Source: Carallia brachiata (taxonomy: Eukaryota; Streptophyta; Magnoliopsida; Malpighiales; Rhizophoraceae). From it: 64,000 nt of DNA. Position 1 is the first letter of the stretch, and each line of letters starts with the position of its first letter. The stretch is taken from the NCBI GenBank assembly GCA_021464245.1, contig JADCRB010000029.1, forward strand, positions 1,903,229 to 1,967,228, read 5' to 3'. A program made the position numbers and the translations under genes. Positions 1-12,100 of the stretch are shown here, piece by piece. Below the pieces are notes generated by a model. That model was not told the origin of the DNA. It made no database searches and was given only the letters and a program-made list of their open reading frames with translations.

Positions 1-926
1 CAGCTACTATGCACGATGATATGCTTTCGCCTTTCAATGACAGGCAATTGTCAAAAAGCTAATAAATGCAGGAACTGAAGACATAGTTTGTCAATTCAAA
101 GGTCTCTGCTCAACCTCTATTCCTGGAATTATCACAAGTACCTTAATCTGTTCACACTCATTTTATGCACGGATTCGTTTTGGAACATTTCGTACAACAT
201 TAAGCAGGATGGTGCCGAATAGATCATCCATGAAGGTGTGATGGACAAACATTTTATTTTGCAAACTTGGAAAGCCAGCAAATAATTCCCAACAATCATA
301 AAGATTCCAAGGTTGTAGTCAAACCAAATTTAACTAATCTTTGCTTGAAATATTTCTTGCTTACCATCTGACAGTTCAGCATGCATTGCTTGTTGATATG
401 TTATATTTCTATTCAAAAGTTTCCAATAGCTTTCAAGAAAATTTGTCCCGAAAATTTGAGTCCCTCATGATCTTGTAAAAAGAACCATGAATATTTTTTC
501 TTTCCTTGTTTCTTCTTGTTCTTCTTTTTTTTTTTTTCACAAATAACCATGGAACATCTTCTTTAAGCAGGGAGATAAAGGTATGTAAAGACAGAGATAT
601 GTATAGATAAATGACTGAACCATGTATGATTGATGGAATAGGTATGAGAAGAAAAGGCCCAAATGCAGATATCCCAGAAATGAGGAGTCTTATTGCCAAT
701 ATTTTACACTCAATGACTGATATGTCCAAGATACGAGTGTAGATCAAAGAATCAGAATACAAAATACATAAAAAAAAAAAAAAAATTTCCAATCTTTCAG
801 CATTTGAAACCAAAACATAGTGGATCAAGTGCACGACAATTTGTACGAAAGAACACTGATCATGCTGTTTGGTGCCATCATGAAAATCAACAAAAAGAAG
901 AGCATTCTAGTTAGTTTGTCACTCAC

Positions 927-1965
927 GGGGTACATTCAGCAAACTTTCCCTGGTTTTGATACTCCAGTATAGCCATGATCAGCCGCTGATTATCATCCAA
1001 ATACTACATGATGAACAAAATATCAGCCTCATTAAATGGAAAATGAACTATATTTTCTCACTAGTTCAGGCACATTACCATTTTATCGTATGAAGCCATC
1101 AAACAAGGTGACTTTCTCAAAACAAAAAGAACCAAAAAAGCAGCGTTAGCTCACGCATATTAAGCCTCCTTCAGAATCCAAGTCTCATTTCCAAATCAAC
1201 AAAAAAGAGATTTTATGTCACTTCAAGCTCCTCAAAGTCGAAAACATTGATCAAGTACTAATAGTAACAGATATAATCTTTGTCATCCAAACATAATGTA
1301 ATCGACCCGAAATGTGTCAATAATAAGTTATGAGTTGGGCAATGCAATAAAGCCCCATTGGAAAAGGAATAGAAGCAGAACAAGTCAGCAATCCATTTCA
1401 CTTGCCAAACGCATCCATTATGTTGGGATCAATTCATGAAATGGCAACATGATAATTAGATACTACTCTTCAATCAGAGAAAAACCCATTTTATTAACAT
1501 AAAACAAAGAGAACAACAACCAAAAGAGGCACATTATCCATATGGGCCTCAACAAAAACAAGCATTATACCTATACCCATAGAAAAGCAATCGGCAATAA
1601 TCACACCCATATAGAAAAACTAAGATAGAAAGAACTGACCAGCAGAAAACAACAATTGCAGAAATTCCATCGACCAATTAACATAAAGAGAATTTTTTTT
1701 TTTTGTTTTTTTGGGTTATGGATCCATGAAAGAAAGAAGGAGCAATCAACCATAGTGCATGCAGAAGAAAGACCCATTTTTTATAGACTTCAGATAGAGA
1801 AAACACAAATAATGAAATGTACATAAAAAAAGAAAAGAAGCGAAATTTGAAAACCTTCTGAATCTGCTCAGTTGTGATGTTAAGCATCATTGGTGGTGGT
1901 GGTGCTGCTGCTGCTGCTGGTTGTTGTTGTTGTTGTTGTTGCTGCTGCTGTGGGTGTGGTTGCAT
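927..1965 (-). CDS. GIF: GRF-interacting factor (GIF2/GIF3-type, SSXT/SS18-like) transcription coactivator, 5' part
   Basis: The product is a nuclear coactivator that partners growth-regulating factors and links them to SWI/SNF chromatin remodelling; this role is known for the family. Exon 1 (1965-1855) encodes MQPHP, ten Gln, a Pro/Ala-rich stretch and ends in ITTEQIQK just before a GT donor. Exon 2 (1003-927) follows an AG acceptor and continues YLDDNQRLIMAILEYQNQGK and FAEC, the heart of the SSXT domain, then ends in a split Pro codon before GTGAGT. Phases agree (111 nt, then 77 nt). The ITTEQIQK-YLD junction is closer to GIF2/GIF3 than to GIF1. An in-frame ATG at 2013 would add 16 residues; I prefer the ATG at 1965 because family members start close to the Gln/Pro tract. 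The next exon, expected to begin near YQAQLQKNL, is not found down to base 1, so the gene continues left of the window through intron 2. Confidence 0.9.
1888..1950 (-). repeat. CAG/CAA, GCA and CCA trinucleotide tract in GIF exon 1
   Basis: The coding strand reads a mixed CAG/CAA run (ten Gln), then five Ala codons and four Pro codons. Poly-Gln near the N-terminus is usual in this family; the mixed codons suggest selection for the amino acids and not a pure slippage repeat. Confidence 0.8.
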
Positions 1966-2239
1966 CCTTACTCTCACTTCACACCTACCCTTTGCTCTCC
2001 AAACAGTTACCAAACAAAATAAAAATCAAAGCCCAATTTTGCCTTTAGCTATCTTAGGGAAAAAAAACGGAAGAATAAGCAGAAGAAGAAGAAGAGAACA
2101 AAAGAAAGCTGTGCTGTCTCCCCTTTGGTGACGCTTGCTGCTGGACTTTGGAGAAATGCGTTACGGCGTTGTTTTCATCAGGCCGCGTTGGCAATGATTT
2201 CGTCCTTTTTGAAGGAAAAACGACGTCCGGGCATTGGCT

Positions 2240-2830
2240 GGCAGGGTTGGAGATATTAAGAAAATTAAAAATTTTAATTAATTAAAAAAATTAAATTAAA
2301 TTAAATTTTTAGTTAATTAAATTAATTTTATAATTAATTAAGTGAATGAAATAAAATATAAATTTTTTAATTTAATTTTAATTTTTATTATTAAAAAATC
2401 TCAATCAACTGAACCGAATTTAAATATTATTATTATTATATATATATATAACGATAATTATAAGCTTTTTTATTACTAATATAAAAAATTATTACTAATA
2501 TAATAATTAATAATAATTAAATATTAATAAAATATTATTATATGTCTAAATAATTATTTATTCATTTTGATATATAACGACAATTATAAATTTTTTAAAA
2601 AATATATACATATAAATAATATTTTTATATATTTAAATTATAATTTTAAATTTTTTTTTGTTATAAAATTCAGTTAACTGAATATTTAATTAAAATTAAA
2701 TTGAAAATTTTAATTTAAAGATAATTTTTAATTTTATATAACTAAAAAAATTAAGTAAAAAATAATTATAATGATTTAGTAGAGTTGACTGAATCATAAA
2801 TACTGATAGACAAGACACATTTTAATTTTT
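2240..2830. repeat. AT-rich interspersed repeat, copy 1
   Basis: This very AT-rich block contains motifs such as TCAGTTAACTGAA and long A/T runs. Its central part (about 2,470-2,620) aligns well with the reverse complement of about 24,655-24,820, so the two are copies of one dispersed family in opposite orientation. Clean terminal repeats or a target duplication are not visible. No coding potential. Confidence 0.5.
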
Positions 2831-3599
2831 TTTTAAAAAAAATAGGAAATACAATAAATCACTTTTTTGTTGGCACATTCCTCAGTAAAATTACATACAG
2901 TATTCTTTTTCATTGATTAAACTTGATCTTCTTTTTTGTTCCATCAGATGTGCAAATCTCTCGCCGTTAGTCCACTGTTAGACATTAACATACGACGAGT
3001 TTTCATCACGTCAATCGGTCAGTGACACTTCAGATGCTACGTTAGCATGCTGATGTGTTTTTTTTATAAAAAATTGGAATTCAGATAAAAAAAAAGAAAA
3101 AATTGTCATTATTTTTTTAAAAAATAAAAAAATAATAAGTTTCAAAAAATAATGTAAAAGTGATTTATAACAAGAATATTGTTCAGTGACCGAAGAAAAT
3201 ATATGGAAAAAAATTTTAAATTATAATTTATTAGATTTGTTATATTATTATTATATTATAAAAAAATTAAAAAATAGTGAACGTACTGTTTTATTATATT
3301 CGGGTTATATTATAATAATATATAAATTTTTTACAACTATATACATACATTTTATAACAAAAAATTTATAATTTATTTTTTTATTATAAAAATTATGTAT
3401 ACTGTTACACAAAATCTTTATATTGTGACAATATAACTATCTTATATATAAAAAATATATGCTCACCTAATAAAACAAAAAAAAACCACTACCTCTTAAT
3501 TATATTTATAACCTATATAATTATATAATATATTTAATAAATTACAATTTAAAAATTCTTGTTGAATACTAATTTTTTTTTTCTCAAATTTTTTTACTT
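2831..3599. other. Intergenic spacer between GIF and the small-protein gene
   Basis: AT-rich DNA with only short ORFs of low-complexity composition. It lies between two divergently oriented genes, so both promoters should fall between about 2,150 and 3,650. No promoter element could be assigned with confidence. Confidence 0.5.
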
Positions 3600-3680
3600 A
3601 TGGCAATAGGAAACAAGAAAAAGACCACAAACCGCAAAGACGGAAAAAAATAAAAAAAGAAAAGGAAGAAAGAGGAAGCA

Positions 3681-3699
3681 GAGAGAGAGAGAGAGAGAG
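3681..3699 (+). repeat. (GA)n microsatellite directly before a start codon
   Basis: A pure GA run in the presumed 5' UTR ends at the A of the ATG at 3700-3702. GA/CT tracts are common in plant 5' UTRs and can act as GAGA-type binding sites; here the repeat touches the start codon. Confidence 0.75.
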
Positions 3700-6600
3700 A
3701 TGGGATATGTATTGAGGGTGAGAATGGCGTCGTTCTTCGCAGGAGCAGCAACGGCATCGTTTACAGGATTTTACCTTCTCTACCAAGATTACAAGCTTGC
3801 TCATCAATCCATTTCTCAGCAGGTCCCTTCAGCCCCATATCCCTTTTAAATTTTTATTTGTTTTTTTGGTACAAAGTTTATATCTTTTATTGAATGAATT
3901 GTTCTTCTTCATTGCGTTTAACGATAGAATTTTCTTTTTTTTTTCAATTTTTTGTTTTTGGTAATCCTGAATTGAAACAGGAGTTGTTTCGTTTTTTTCT
4001 TTCTTGTTTGTTTGCTGGGTTTTCGATCTTTAATTTTGTGGCATTTTATGTTTGTGTTTTGTTTGTTAATAACTCCCTTTTTTTTGTTTTAATTTTCAAG
4101 TACCCATTTTTATTTACGATTATTGATTTAATTTCTGTTCTTTTTTTGGTGGGTATTTCTTCTTTTTCTCGTGGTCATGCTTTGTGCTTCATGTTGGTCA
4201 TTGATAAGCTGAATGAAATGGGAGCCTTCTTTTACTTGGAATTGTTGTGCTTTAAGGGAAAACTGCGTAAATGGGACTAATTTTTTAAGTCTATAGGTGA
4301 TCATCGCTTTATGTTAGTTGATGAGATTCTCGGATCTATTGATTTGTGCACACGTAGTCATTGAGGTTCCAATTTCGCTGTGGCTTGGTGATTTTTATTG
4401 TCTAAATACAGGAGGAAATCCCAATATATTGTGAATGAGGAGGCATCTGAAGTTTGAACAAATTGTTAGATTTCCTGTTAGCTATGTTGTTTCTTCTTCT
4501 TGTTTATTTTGGACCATGTGCGAGCGTTTTGTTAAATTGGAATTCTTTGTGCTTGTTTGGACACTAGAAATGTGGAGGACATTGAAACAAAAAAGAAATG
4601 TGGAGTACACCTTTTGTTGTTCTCCAAATGGTTCTGAGGGCCTGGGCTAACTTGTGACTGGTACTTTGTCTTGTCCTGTTTGGAGGCAGTTTCACTTGGA
4701 AGAAAATTTACGAAACTTGTGGTGCTTAAATTTGCATTGATGATTTTGGTTCCCATAGATTAATTGGTGTATGGTATGCCTAGTCATGTGTTGCTTTTGT
4801 GAGTGTTTGTCCTAATCTTTAATTGTTTTGAGGGTATCTGTTTACCAATACCAACATGCTTAGCCCACGGCTTGTGTCATGGTTGTGACAACGTATCTCC
4901 AAATCGAACTACTATTCTGGGGCAGAAACGCAGTGATTGGTTTTGGGGTGGCCCATCCTAGTGATAAGATTCACAACCAGATTAAGCATACTGGGCCAAG
5001 AAATAGGAGGAGGCATTGATAGTGAAGTTGATCCCTTAGCATTGAGTAACAGCCGAGAATGCACCATAAAAGGACCGAAATATTATTTTTGAGTCTAAAC
5101 TCTAAAGTGTACATGAAAAGTACTCTTGGCCCAAATGTAATAAACAAAAAAGGAGAAAAATTCGAGATGAACGCAGACGATCTTGGCTGGTATTCTCTGG
5201 TATACCATGCACTTGAAGTCAATATCTGCTTCTCTGTAGTTCTTTGGCTAATTATTTTCCTTGAAATTTTCCTTAGTTTTATCTCATCTAGTGTAACAAT
5301 CTCAATGCAATCTCTTTCTTCTCCGTGATTCCACTCTCAAGTAGGTAGTTAGTCTCAAAGTCACTGCTTTGGGACCTATGACTGCACCCCAGTCTTTGCC
5401 AGTCCTGCTTCCTACTGTATCCCGATGTTTCTCCTTGGTTGAAACCTTACTCTTCAATATGTGAACGTTCCAAGCTTCCTAGCATTTTTTGAGCTCCTAG
5501 TTTGCACCTTTACCGATTAACTTTGCCGATTATACAAGTAGAAGGCAAGAACCCCATTTTCTCATTGATCCTAAAAGCTCCTTGCCTTTGGAAAAGCTGA
5601 TTTTTTTCCTTGGAATCAAATATAAGCACAAACAGCATCCTTATTTCTTGTCCACTGAAGATAATTTCTTGTTGTGTACACAGTAGTTCTGAATGCACTG
5701 ATATGCTTGGGTTTGATGTAACTGCCTCCCGATAATTGCAATTTCTCGCTTAATATATGAATTCAAGATCACGATGTTACTTTTCTTCTTCAAAGGGAAA
5801 TGTGGGTACATGATTGAATATCCTCTTTTTTTCATTCTTCTTCTTGTTCTCAAATACATGCCTTGCTGTGTTACTCTAAAGCTTACTTGTCAATGATTAG
5901 ACCATGGAATTGAAAACCGGACCGGACCGGCCGGTTCAACCGGAAAAACCGGGAACCGGTCCTAAGTCCGGTCCGGTTCAAGTCTAAAAATGGAATTCGG
6001 ACCGAACTGAAAAAAACCGGTCAAGAACCGGAAAAACCGGTCAAGAACCGGAAAAACCGGGACCGGTTGAACCGGGTGAACCGGTTCAATTTAAATTAAA
6101 AAATTTTAAATTATAATTTAACCCAAAAATTTATCTAAATTATAATTAAAACTCTAATTTTAACTAAAAATTCTAATTTAGTCCTCAATTGATTAAAATT
6201 TTCAATTTAATCTTTAAAATTTAAAAATTAATATTTAATCACTATTTATAAATATTATTTTTTAAATTAATTTTTATAAATTATATTTTGTTAAATATAC
6301 TAATTGTAATATCTTTAATGTATGTAAATATTAGTATAATTCTTAAAATACACTTTATTTTAAATATTTATTATCATTCTTATATAATATAACATTTTAT
6401 ATAATTATATAAGTTATATAAAAATTTAATTTTTATATATTTAATATTAAATACCGGTTTTACCGGTTTAACCGCGGTTTTACCGGTCGAACCGATTGAA
6501 CTTTGAACCTCTCAGTTTTCCGGTTCAATGACCGGTTCGGTTCTGAGAACCTTGGATTAGACACATTTTCCTCCTCCAAGGTCCATTTTCCACTTTCAAG

Positions 6601-6809
6601 GCCTTAGACCATTAGCGTCAAAATCATTGACAAGAGAAGACCTATGTCTTTATTTGCACGCATGGGAGCACAAGTGTATGAAAACTAGTTTCTGACTGCT
6701 TTTGCTTCTTCAGGTGAAAGGCCTGCATGAGTCACTGGACCGTCGGATCTCTGCTTTGGAAAAATTGAAACAAACTGAGGTTTCACAACCTGCGGAGACG
6801 ACAGAGTAG
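3700..6809 (+). CDS. Small single-TM plant protein of unknown function (72 aa, two exons)
   Basis: Exon 1 is 3700-3822 (41 codons) and ends in ...HQSISQQ before a GT donor. Exon 2 is 6714-6809 (31 codons plus TAG) after TTGCTTCTTCAG, and begins VKGLHESLDRRISALEKL. Phase is 0 at the junction. The product has a short basic start (MGYVLRVRM), one hydrophobic or amphipathic segment at about residues 9-28 rich in Ala, Phe and Gly, and a charged, helix-prone C-terminal half (about residues 40-65) that may form a coiled coil. I recall similar short, uncharacterised proteins in other plants; membrane or organelle location is an inference from the N-terminus. The 2.9-kb intron holds a hAT-type MITE (5903-6554). 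Several ORFs in the intron are chance frames. Confidence 0.72.
5903..6554. mobile_element. Non-autonomous hAT-type MITE, ACCGGT-rich, in an intron
   Basis: The element is bounded by a perfect 8-bp direct repeat GATTAGAC (5895-5902 and 6555-6562), the target size of hAT transposons. Its ends are imperfect inverted repeats: CATGGAATTGAAAACCGG on the left and, read inward from the right, CAAGGTTCTCAGAACCGA. Both flanks are packed with ACCGGTT/AACCGGT motifs, while the core (about 6,090-6,450) is AT-rich and non-coding. No transposase. Confidence 0.85.
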
Positions 6810-8462
6810 CTGTGCCTTGAGGCATTCTACAATATTTTGATGTTGTAGCTTTAAATTGGTTTCCCCGTAGTTTCTTTTCCACATTTTGAGCAATAATGAT
6901 GACTCAGAGGAATTCATTTTGGTATCTGCTGAATTACTTTACGGAATATAGCTCAAGCCATGAGGTGCCATTGATATTGGATGAACGCTGACATTACTCA
7001 TGAAAATGAAGTTAGAGCATTCACATTTTGCCAGTCAGTAGTGTCCTGCTCCAAGGGCGGACTAGAAATTGCCCCTCGGAAGGTAGTAATTTTGGGTGTC
7101 AAATAAGTTCTGAACAAGCAAATTTTCCCTTGACAATGGATTTGTGGTATTTGACAATTGAGAATGAAGTAGTGTGATATGAGGTGGTCGTGTAATGTCA
7201 AGTCTGTTGCCATGCTACTTATTTAAGACTCTTATCAAATAAATAAATACAACGGAATCCTTAAAATTTACTTAAAATTGCTCTATTTAAATAAGGTGTA
7301 GGGTCCTTTACAGAAAACTCGGTTATTAGAGTTCGGACTTTTATTTTAAAGGTCTTAAATTTAAATTTTGGGGAAGGAGGGAGGGAGCAGCAAAATTTAT
7401 AGAAGAGAAATATTATTCTTATTATTTAATTAATAGTTTAATAAATTTCTTAATAATTTTTTTAAAAAAAATTACGTTTAAACTTCATTCAAACACAGTT
7501 GAAGTTAAGATAACAAAATGTGAAAACGTTCCAAAGAGCGTTGGTATGATTTTAGCAAGTTTGTTCTGTCAAAAATAACATCCTTGGTAAATTATAATAT
7601 CTAATGGTCAAATGGTCAATGTATATAGGAAAACTTACATCTATTTCTTTTTTGACCGAGGAAAACTTACATCTATGAACTTTATATTTTGATCAAATTA
7701 TAGTCTTACACTCATGTTTGGTCTAAAATACAACAGTATCTTTTAGGGGTACGTAATTAAATAAATAAATAATTTCAAAGACTAGATTGAATAAAAACAT
7801 AAAAACTATACGGACCAACAAAATGATCCGGGGCTAGGGTCCCTCCTAGGTCTTTCTTTGCGTTCATCTCTCCTTATCATGGATTTGTTCCTCAATCAAA
7901 AGAGGGACATGTCGGATCAAAAGTATTGCAAGAAATCTGTAGACCTGTAGTTACCTTTTCGTTTGAGTCCCGAGACTCTCCAATTTAACCCAAAAAAAAA
8001 AAAAAAGTATTGCAAGAAACACTACGGAAAGAGAAGAAATAATCACAATATAGTCTAATAGTTAGAAAACTTTGTTTGTGCTGTAGGATCATAAGTTAGA
8101 ATTTTTATTAGGTCGTTCAGTGAGATTAAGGGTGTGTTTGTTGTGCTTTCTCTTGGTGGGGAGAGAAAAAAAATGCAACGCAACAAACGCAGCTTAAACG
8201 TCAAACTGTTTAATATCACAAATAAGACATTGTCATTTTAACCTTATGTGCAATTTAGGGTTGGGGGCCAATTTGTTGTTAATTAATTGTGTTAATGTGG
8301 TCAGTGAGGTCTACAAGAAAGATGAAATAACGCAATGCCTTACATGGAAAAAAAAAAGAAAAAAGATTGCGGATTTATGTTTAAAACAAACATCAGATTT
8401 GCCAAAGTAAATAACAATTTGTGGCAAGTATAGATACTAACAAAAGTGATCCTCTTTCATCT

Positions 8463-8493
<31 letters not shown>

Positions 8494-9117
8494 GACTATA
8501 TGTTATGGGTTGGGAGGTGGTTTTCAATTTCATTTTTTTATTTTTTTGTCTAAGATTGAGTTCAATTAGTATAGCAGCATGCGTGCATTTTAATTATGTC
8601 ATCTACTATCCAAGGTGAAAGCTTGGTTGGCAATATAGGGTGTTTTTTTCTCATATCGGCCAAATTTTGATTTCTCCTACTGTCACCTATTTTTTAATAA
8701 ATAAGAATTTGTATCTAGAGTAAAAGAAGTGTTAAACTTTTGTACTTGTCACTTAAATTTAATAATACTTTAATAACGAGTCTTTTTTAAAAAAATTAAA
8801 TAAAAATATTAAAAAATAATAAAAATATTAACAAATAACTTATGTTATCATACTACAAATATAATATTTAACATACATACATGCAATGGAAATTTGTTTC
8901 CGTCTTTAAAAAGAAAAATTGTGCCATTTACATCTGCCGAAAATCCATAACAAAGTTGCGGGGTGTGCCCAACCTTGAAGCGCGAATTCTAGCCGCATAA
9001 AATGACTACACAAATGAACGTTAACAAATTAAAACAGGCAGCAGCAACTGGGTTTTATTCCTTTCTCAAGCTAAGCTCCTGGCGAATTGCAGAAGCTTAA
9101 AAGATAGTGAAAACAGC
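6810..9117. other. Intergenic spacer before PLR1
   Basis: Holds the 3' UTR of the small gene, AT-rich DNA, one truncated SINE (7936-8002) and an (AT)n microsatellite at about 8,466-8,493. I see no further gene. The region just before 9118 should contain the PLR1 promoter; no clear TATA box is assigned. Confidence 0.6.
7936..8002 (+). mobile_element. 5'-truncated tRNA-derived SINE with poly(A) tail
   Basis: A short insert is flanked by the direct repeat GTATTGCAAGAAA (7923-7935 and 8007-8019; up to 17 bp if the adjacent A run is counted). It carries a B-box-like GTTTGAGTCCCG and ends in a run of about 15 A. A long target duplication plus an A tail indicates LINE-driven retroposition; the missing A-box region suggests 5' truncation. 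Confidence 0.8.
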
Positions 9118-12100
9118 ATGGCTTTTTCAGTTTCAACATCAACAACAACAACTGTCTGTCTTTGCAGCTTTAGCTCTTCCAATAATCAGATCTCCTCCTC
9201 CTCTCCAACTACTTCACCCTTCAAGCCTCTCAAGTTCCCTCCTTTCTGGCCCTGGCAAAAGGTATATCATATATCTTCTATCTTGCCTTAATTACACATC
9301 CCTTTGTGGGGTGTGTTTTTGTTTGTATATGTTTTGACCCAGTTGTGTGGAATTGTGCAGGTGAAAATGGGCTCACAAAGTGTGTCTCCAATGGGGTTTG
9401 GGACATGGGCATGGGGGAACCAGTTTCTATGGGGTTACAAGGAATCAATGGATGCTGATCTTCAAAAGACTTTCAACCTGGCTTTGGAGAATGGCATCAA
9501 TCTCTTTGATACAGCTGATTCTTATGGCACTGGCAAGCTAAATGGCCAGAGCGAAAAGCTTCTTGGAAAGTTCATTAGAGAATTTCCAGGTTTTCGTCTT
9601 TTCTGGGTTTTGTTCATCTATGCCATATTTGGTTCTCTAAATGATCGATGGTAACTGCCGTAATTCCGATTATTAGTTCTCTTGCTTGATTTTTAGACCA
9701 TTAAAGTTTCATTCTTTTAGTGTTAATATGTTCGGTGGCTATCGTATCCATGAGCTTTCAATGGTTAAGAAATTCTGCATTTTAAGTTGGTCATCGGAGG
9801 AATCTCTTGTGCACTACTCTGTGTGTGTGCGTGGGTTTTCCTCCTTGCTATGTATGCGCGGGACAGTGCCTTTAACATTCCTAATGCATAGAAAGGCCAC
9901 ACCAAGGTTTTCAATTGTAACTAGTAGACAATTACAAAGTCAAAAAAAAAAAAAAAAAGACAATGACAAAGTCGCAATTGCAGTCAGTTGTGTAAATGTG
10001 GCTGCAATTGCAGCCAGAGCAGGCACAAATTAGCACAATATGGTAGCTGCAATTATCATTACAGGCTGCTATTTAGAACATTGGAAGGTACAATGTTTAG
10101 AGATGAAAGGCAAGTTAAATTATTCTCCTTTGCACCTTGAATAACCTAGACCCGGTCATTTATGAGGGTAGATCATATTTTGAATGGTTAGTTCTCTTGA
10201 AGTAATTAAGGTGGCTCTATTTGGATGTGGTGCTGAATACTCAACTTTAAACTACTGATAAATGATAGATAGTAGATATGAGGAAAAAAAAAGGAAAAGA
10301 AAACTGTCTTTCGACCTTTGTTTAGTTCCTAACAAGTGTATACCCTTTACGAGCCATTGACACTCAAGGTGAAATCTGTATAGCAAGAAGGCTCAAGGTG
10401 AACCTGTATGGCATGTGTTGATATACTTCATTTTATGCCCAGCTCGTTGCTTTTCACAATTCAGAAAATTCTACCCATTTGAGCCTAGAATTATTTGACA
10501 AAATGATCAGCTTATATATTGCATCAATAAGTTAAGATAAGCATGGAGAGATGCATATAGATGCATAATGATAAATATGCTGTAGGTTAATCTGTTGCTC
10601 AGTATTCTGATAATTGCAGTTCTATTTAAGCAGAAACATGTATATCATTAGTCACCATAACCCATTTAAATAATAAATTTTTTTCCCTTCATGGTAACAT
10701 CTCCATATGCCAATACATAAACCTTACAGTGACAGGAAATTTAGGTTCTTTCTAGCCTTTTATGATGTCAATGCTGCTATGCATTTTCTGAGATAGATTT
10801 AAATCTCACTAATTTCCAGGCATTTGTGTGGGCTTGTGCTTGCATTCTCAGGAAAACAGACCAGAGACATTGTGATTGCAACAAAATTTGCTGCCTACCC
10901 ATGGCGTCTAACACCAGGGCAATTTGTAAATGCTTGCAAGTACTTTCCGTACTTTACTTCTATCTTATGTAGTATGCCCATATGTTTAGCCTTCCTTTTA
11001 ACTTTTTCCGCTGTTGCACCTAGCTTTAATAGAGTTTGATTAGAACAAATATCAAGCCATTTAGTAAACTTGATGAAGAATGGTTTTCCAGGGCCTCATT
11101 GGAAAGATTGCAGATTGAGCAAATAGGCATAGGCCAATTGCACTGGTCAACTGCAAACTATGCTCCTCTCCAAGAGTTGGCTCTTTGGGACGGTTTAGTG
11201 GCAATGTATGAGAAGGTTACATAATATGTTCTCAAATAGTATGAATCGTTTCACACTTGTCTAAAAGAGCTTCAAGGTGTTGCTTGTTCCATGGAGAACT
11301 TTTCGTGAACATTGCATGCATGTGAACTGTTTTGAATTAAATGCACTTCGGATTCTCTGAAATTGGTGTCTTATTTATCCTTTTCCACTGAAAAAGGACA
11401 ACCATGAGAATAATGTTACCTTAATATGAGAGACGGCGCTGCCATATTGGAAAATACCTGGAGATTAAATTTTACAGAACTTATGAAAACTTTGCAAAAT
11501 AGAAGAAGAGAAAAAGAACGTAAGAAGAGAAGAAGAACATAATCAGAAAGAAATGTTTCCTTTAGAAATAAGTTGACAAAGAGATATTTTAATCTATCTC
11601 TAGTTTTAGCAAAATAAATCATACAAGTAGACTGAGAACTCTGAAAGAAGGTGTAATCAATATACTATTTAATCAAAAAAGAGTGATAAGGATGTGATTT
11701 ATAAGCTGTACAAAAATAAAATATGCATCTGTTCCTTTCTGAAAATGCCACAAAATTTGGTGAAAGTAAAACAGAAAACATAAAAAGAATCGTTGTATCA
11801 TTTGGACTGTACTTGTTGAGATCCTAAGAAGAGATGATCTGTGTATTCGTTCCTTCCTTTTCTCCTTCTTTTCATTGAATAAAGAGTTTAAGCTTCCCTT
11901 GATTTTCATTGCAAGCATTGGTATGGTTTTTTATTGTCCGTATAATTACTCTTCAGACTCCAAATGCTTATGTTTCCATATGGTTTTATTCAGGGATTAG
12001 TTCGAGCGGTTGGAGTAAGCAATTATGGACCAAAGCAGCTGGTAAAGATATATAATTACCTCAATGCCAGAGGAGTGCCTTTGTGCTCAGCACAGGTATT

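Noticed and set aside
433..834. 133-codon minus-strand ORF
   Set aside because: Lies in the GIF intron, is low-complexity and shows no known domain or splice partner; it does not encode the missing SSXT exon.
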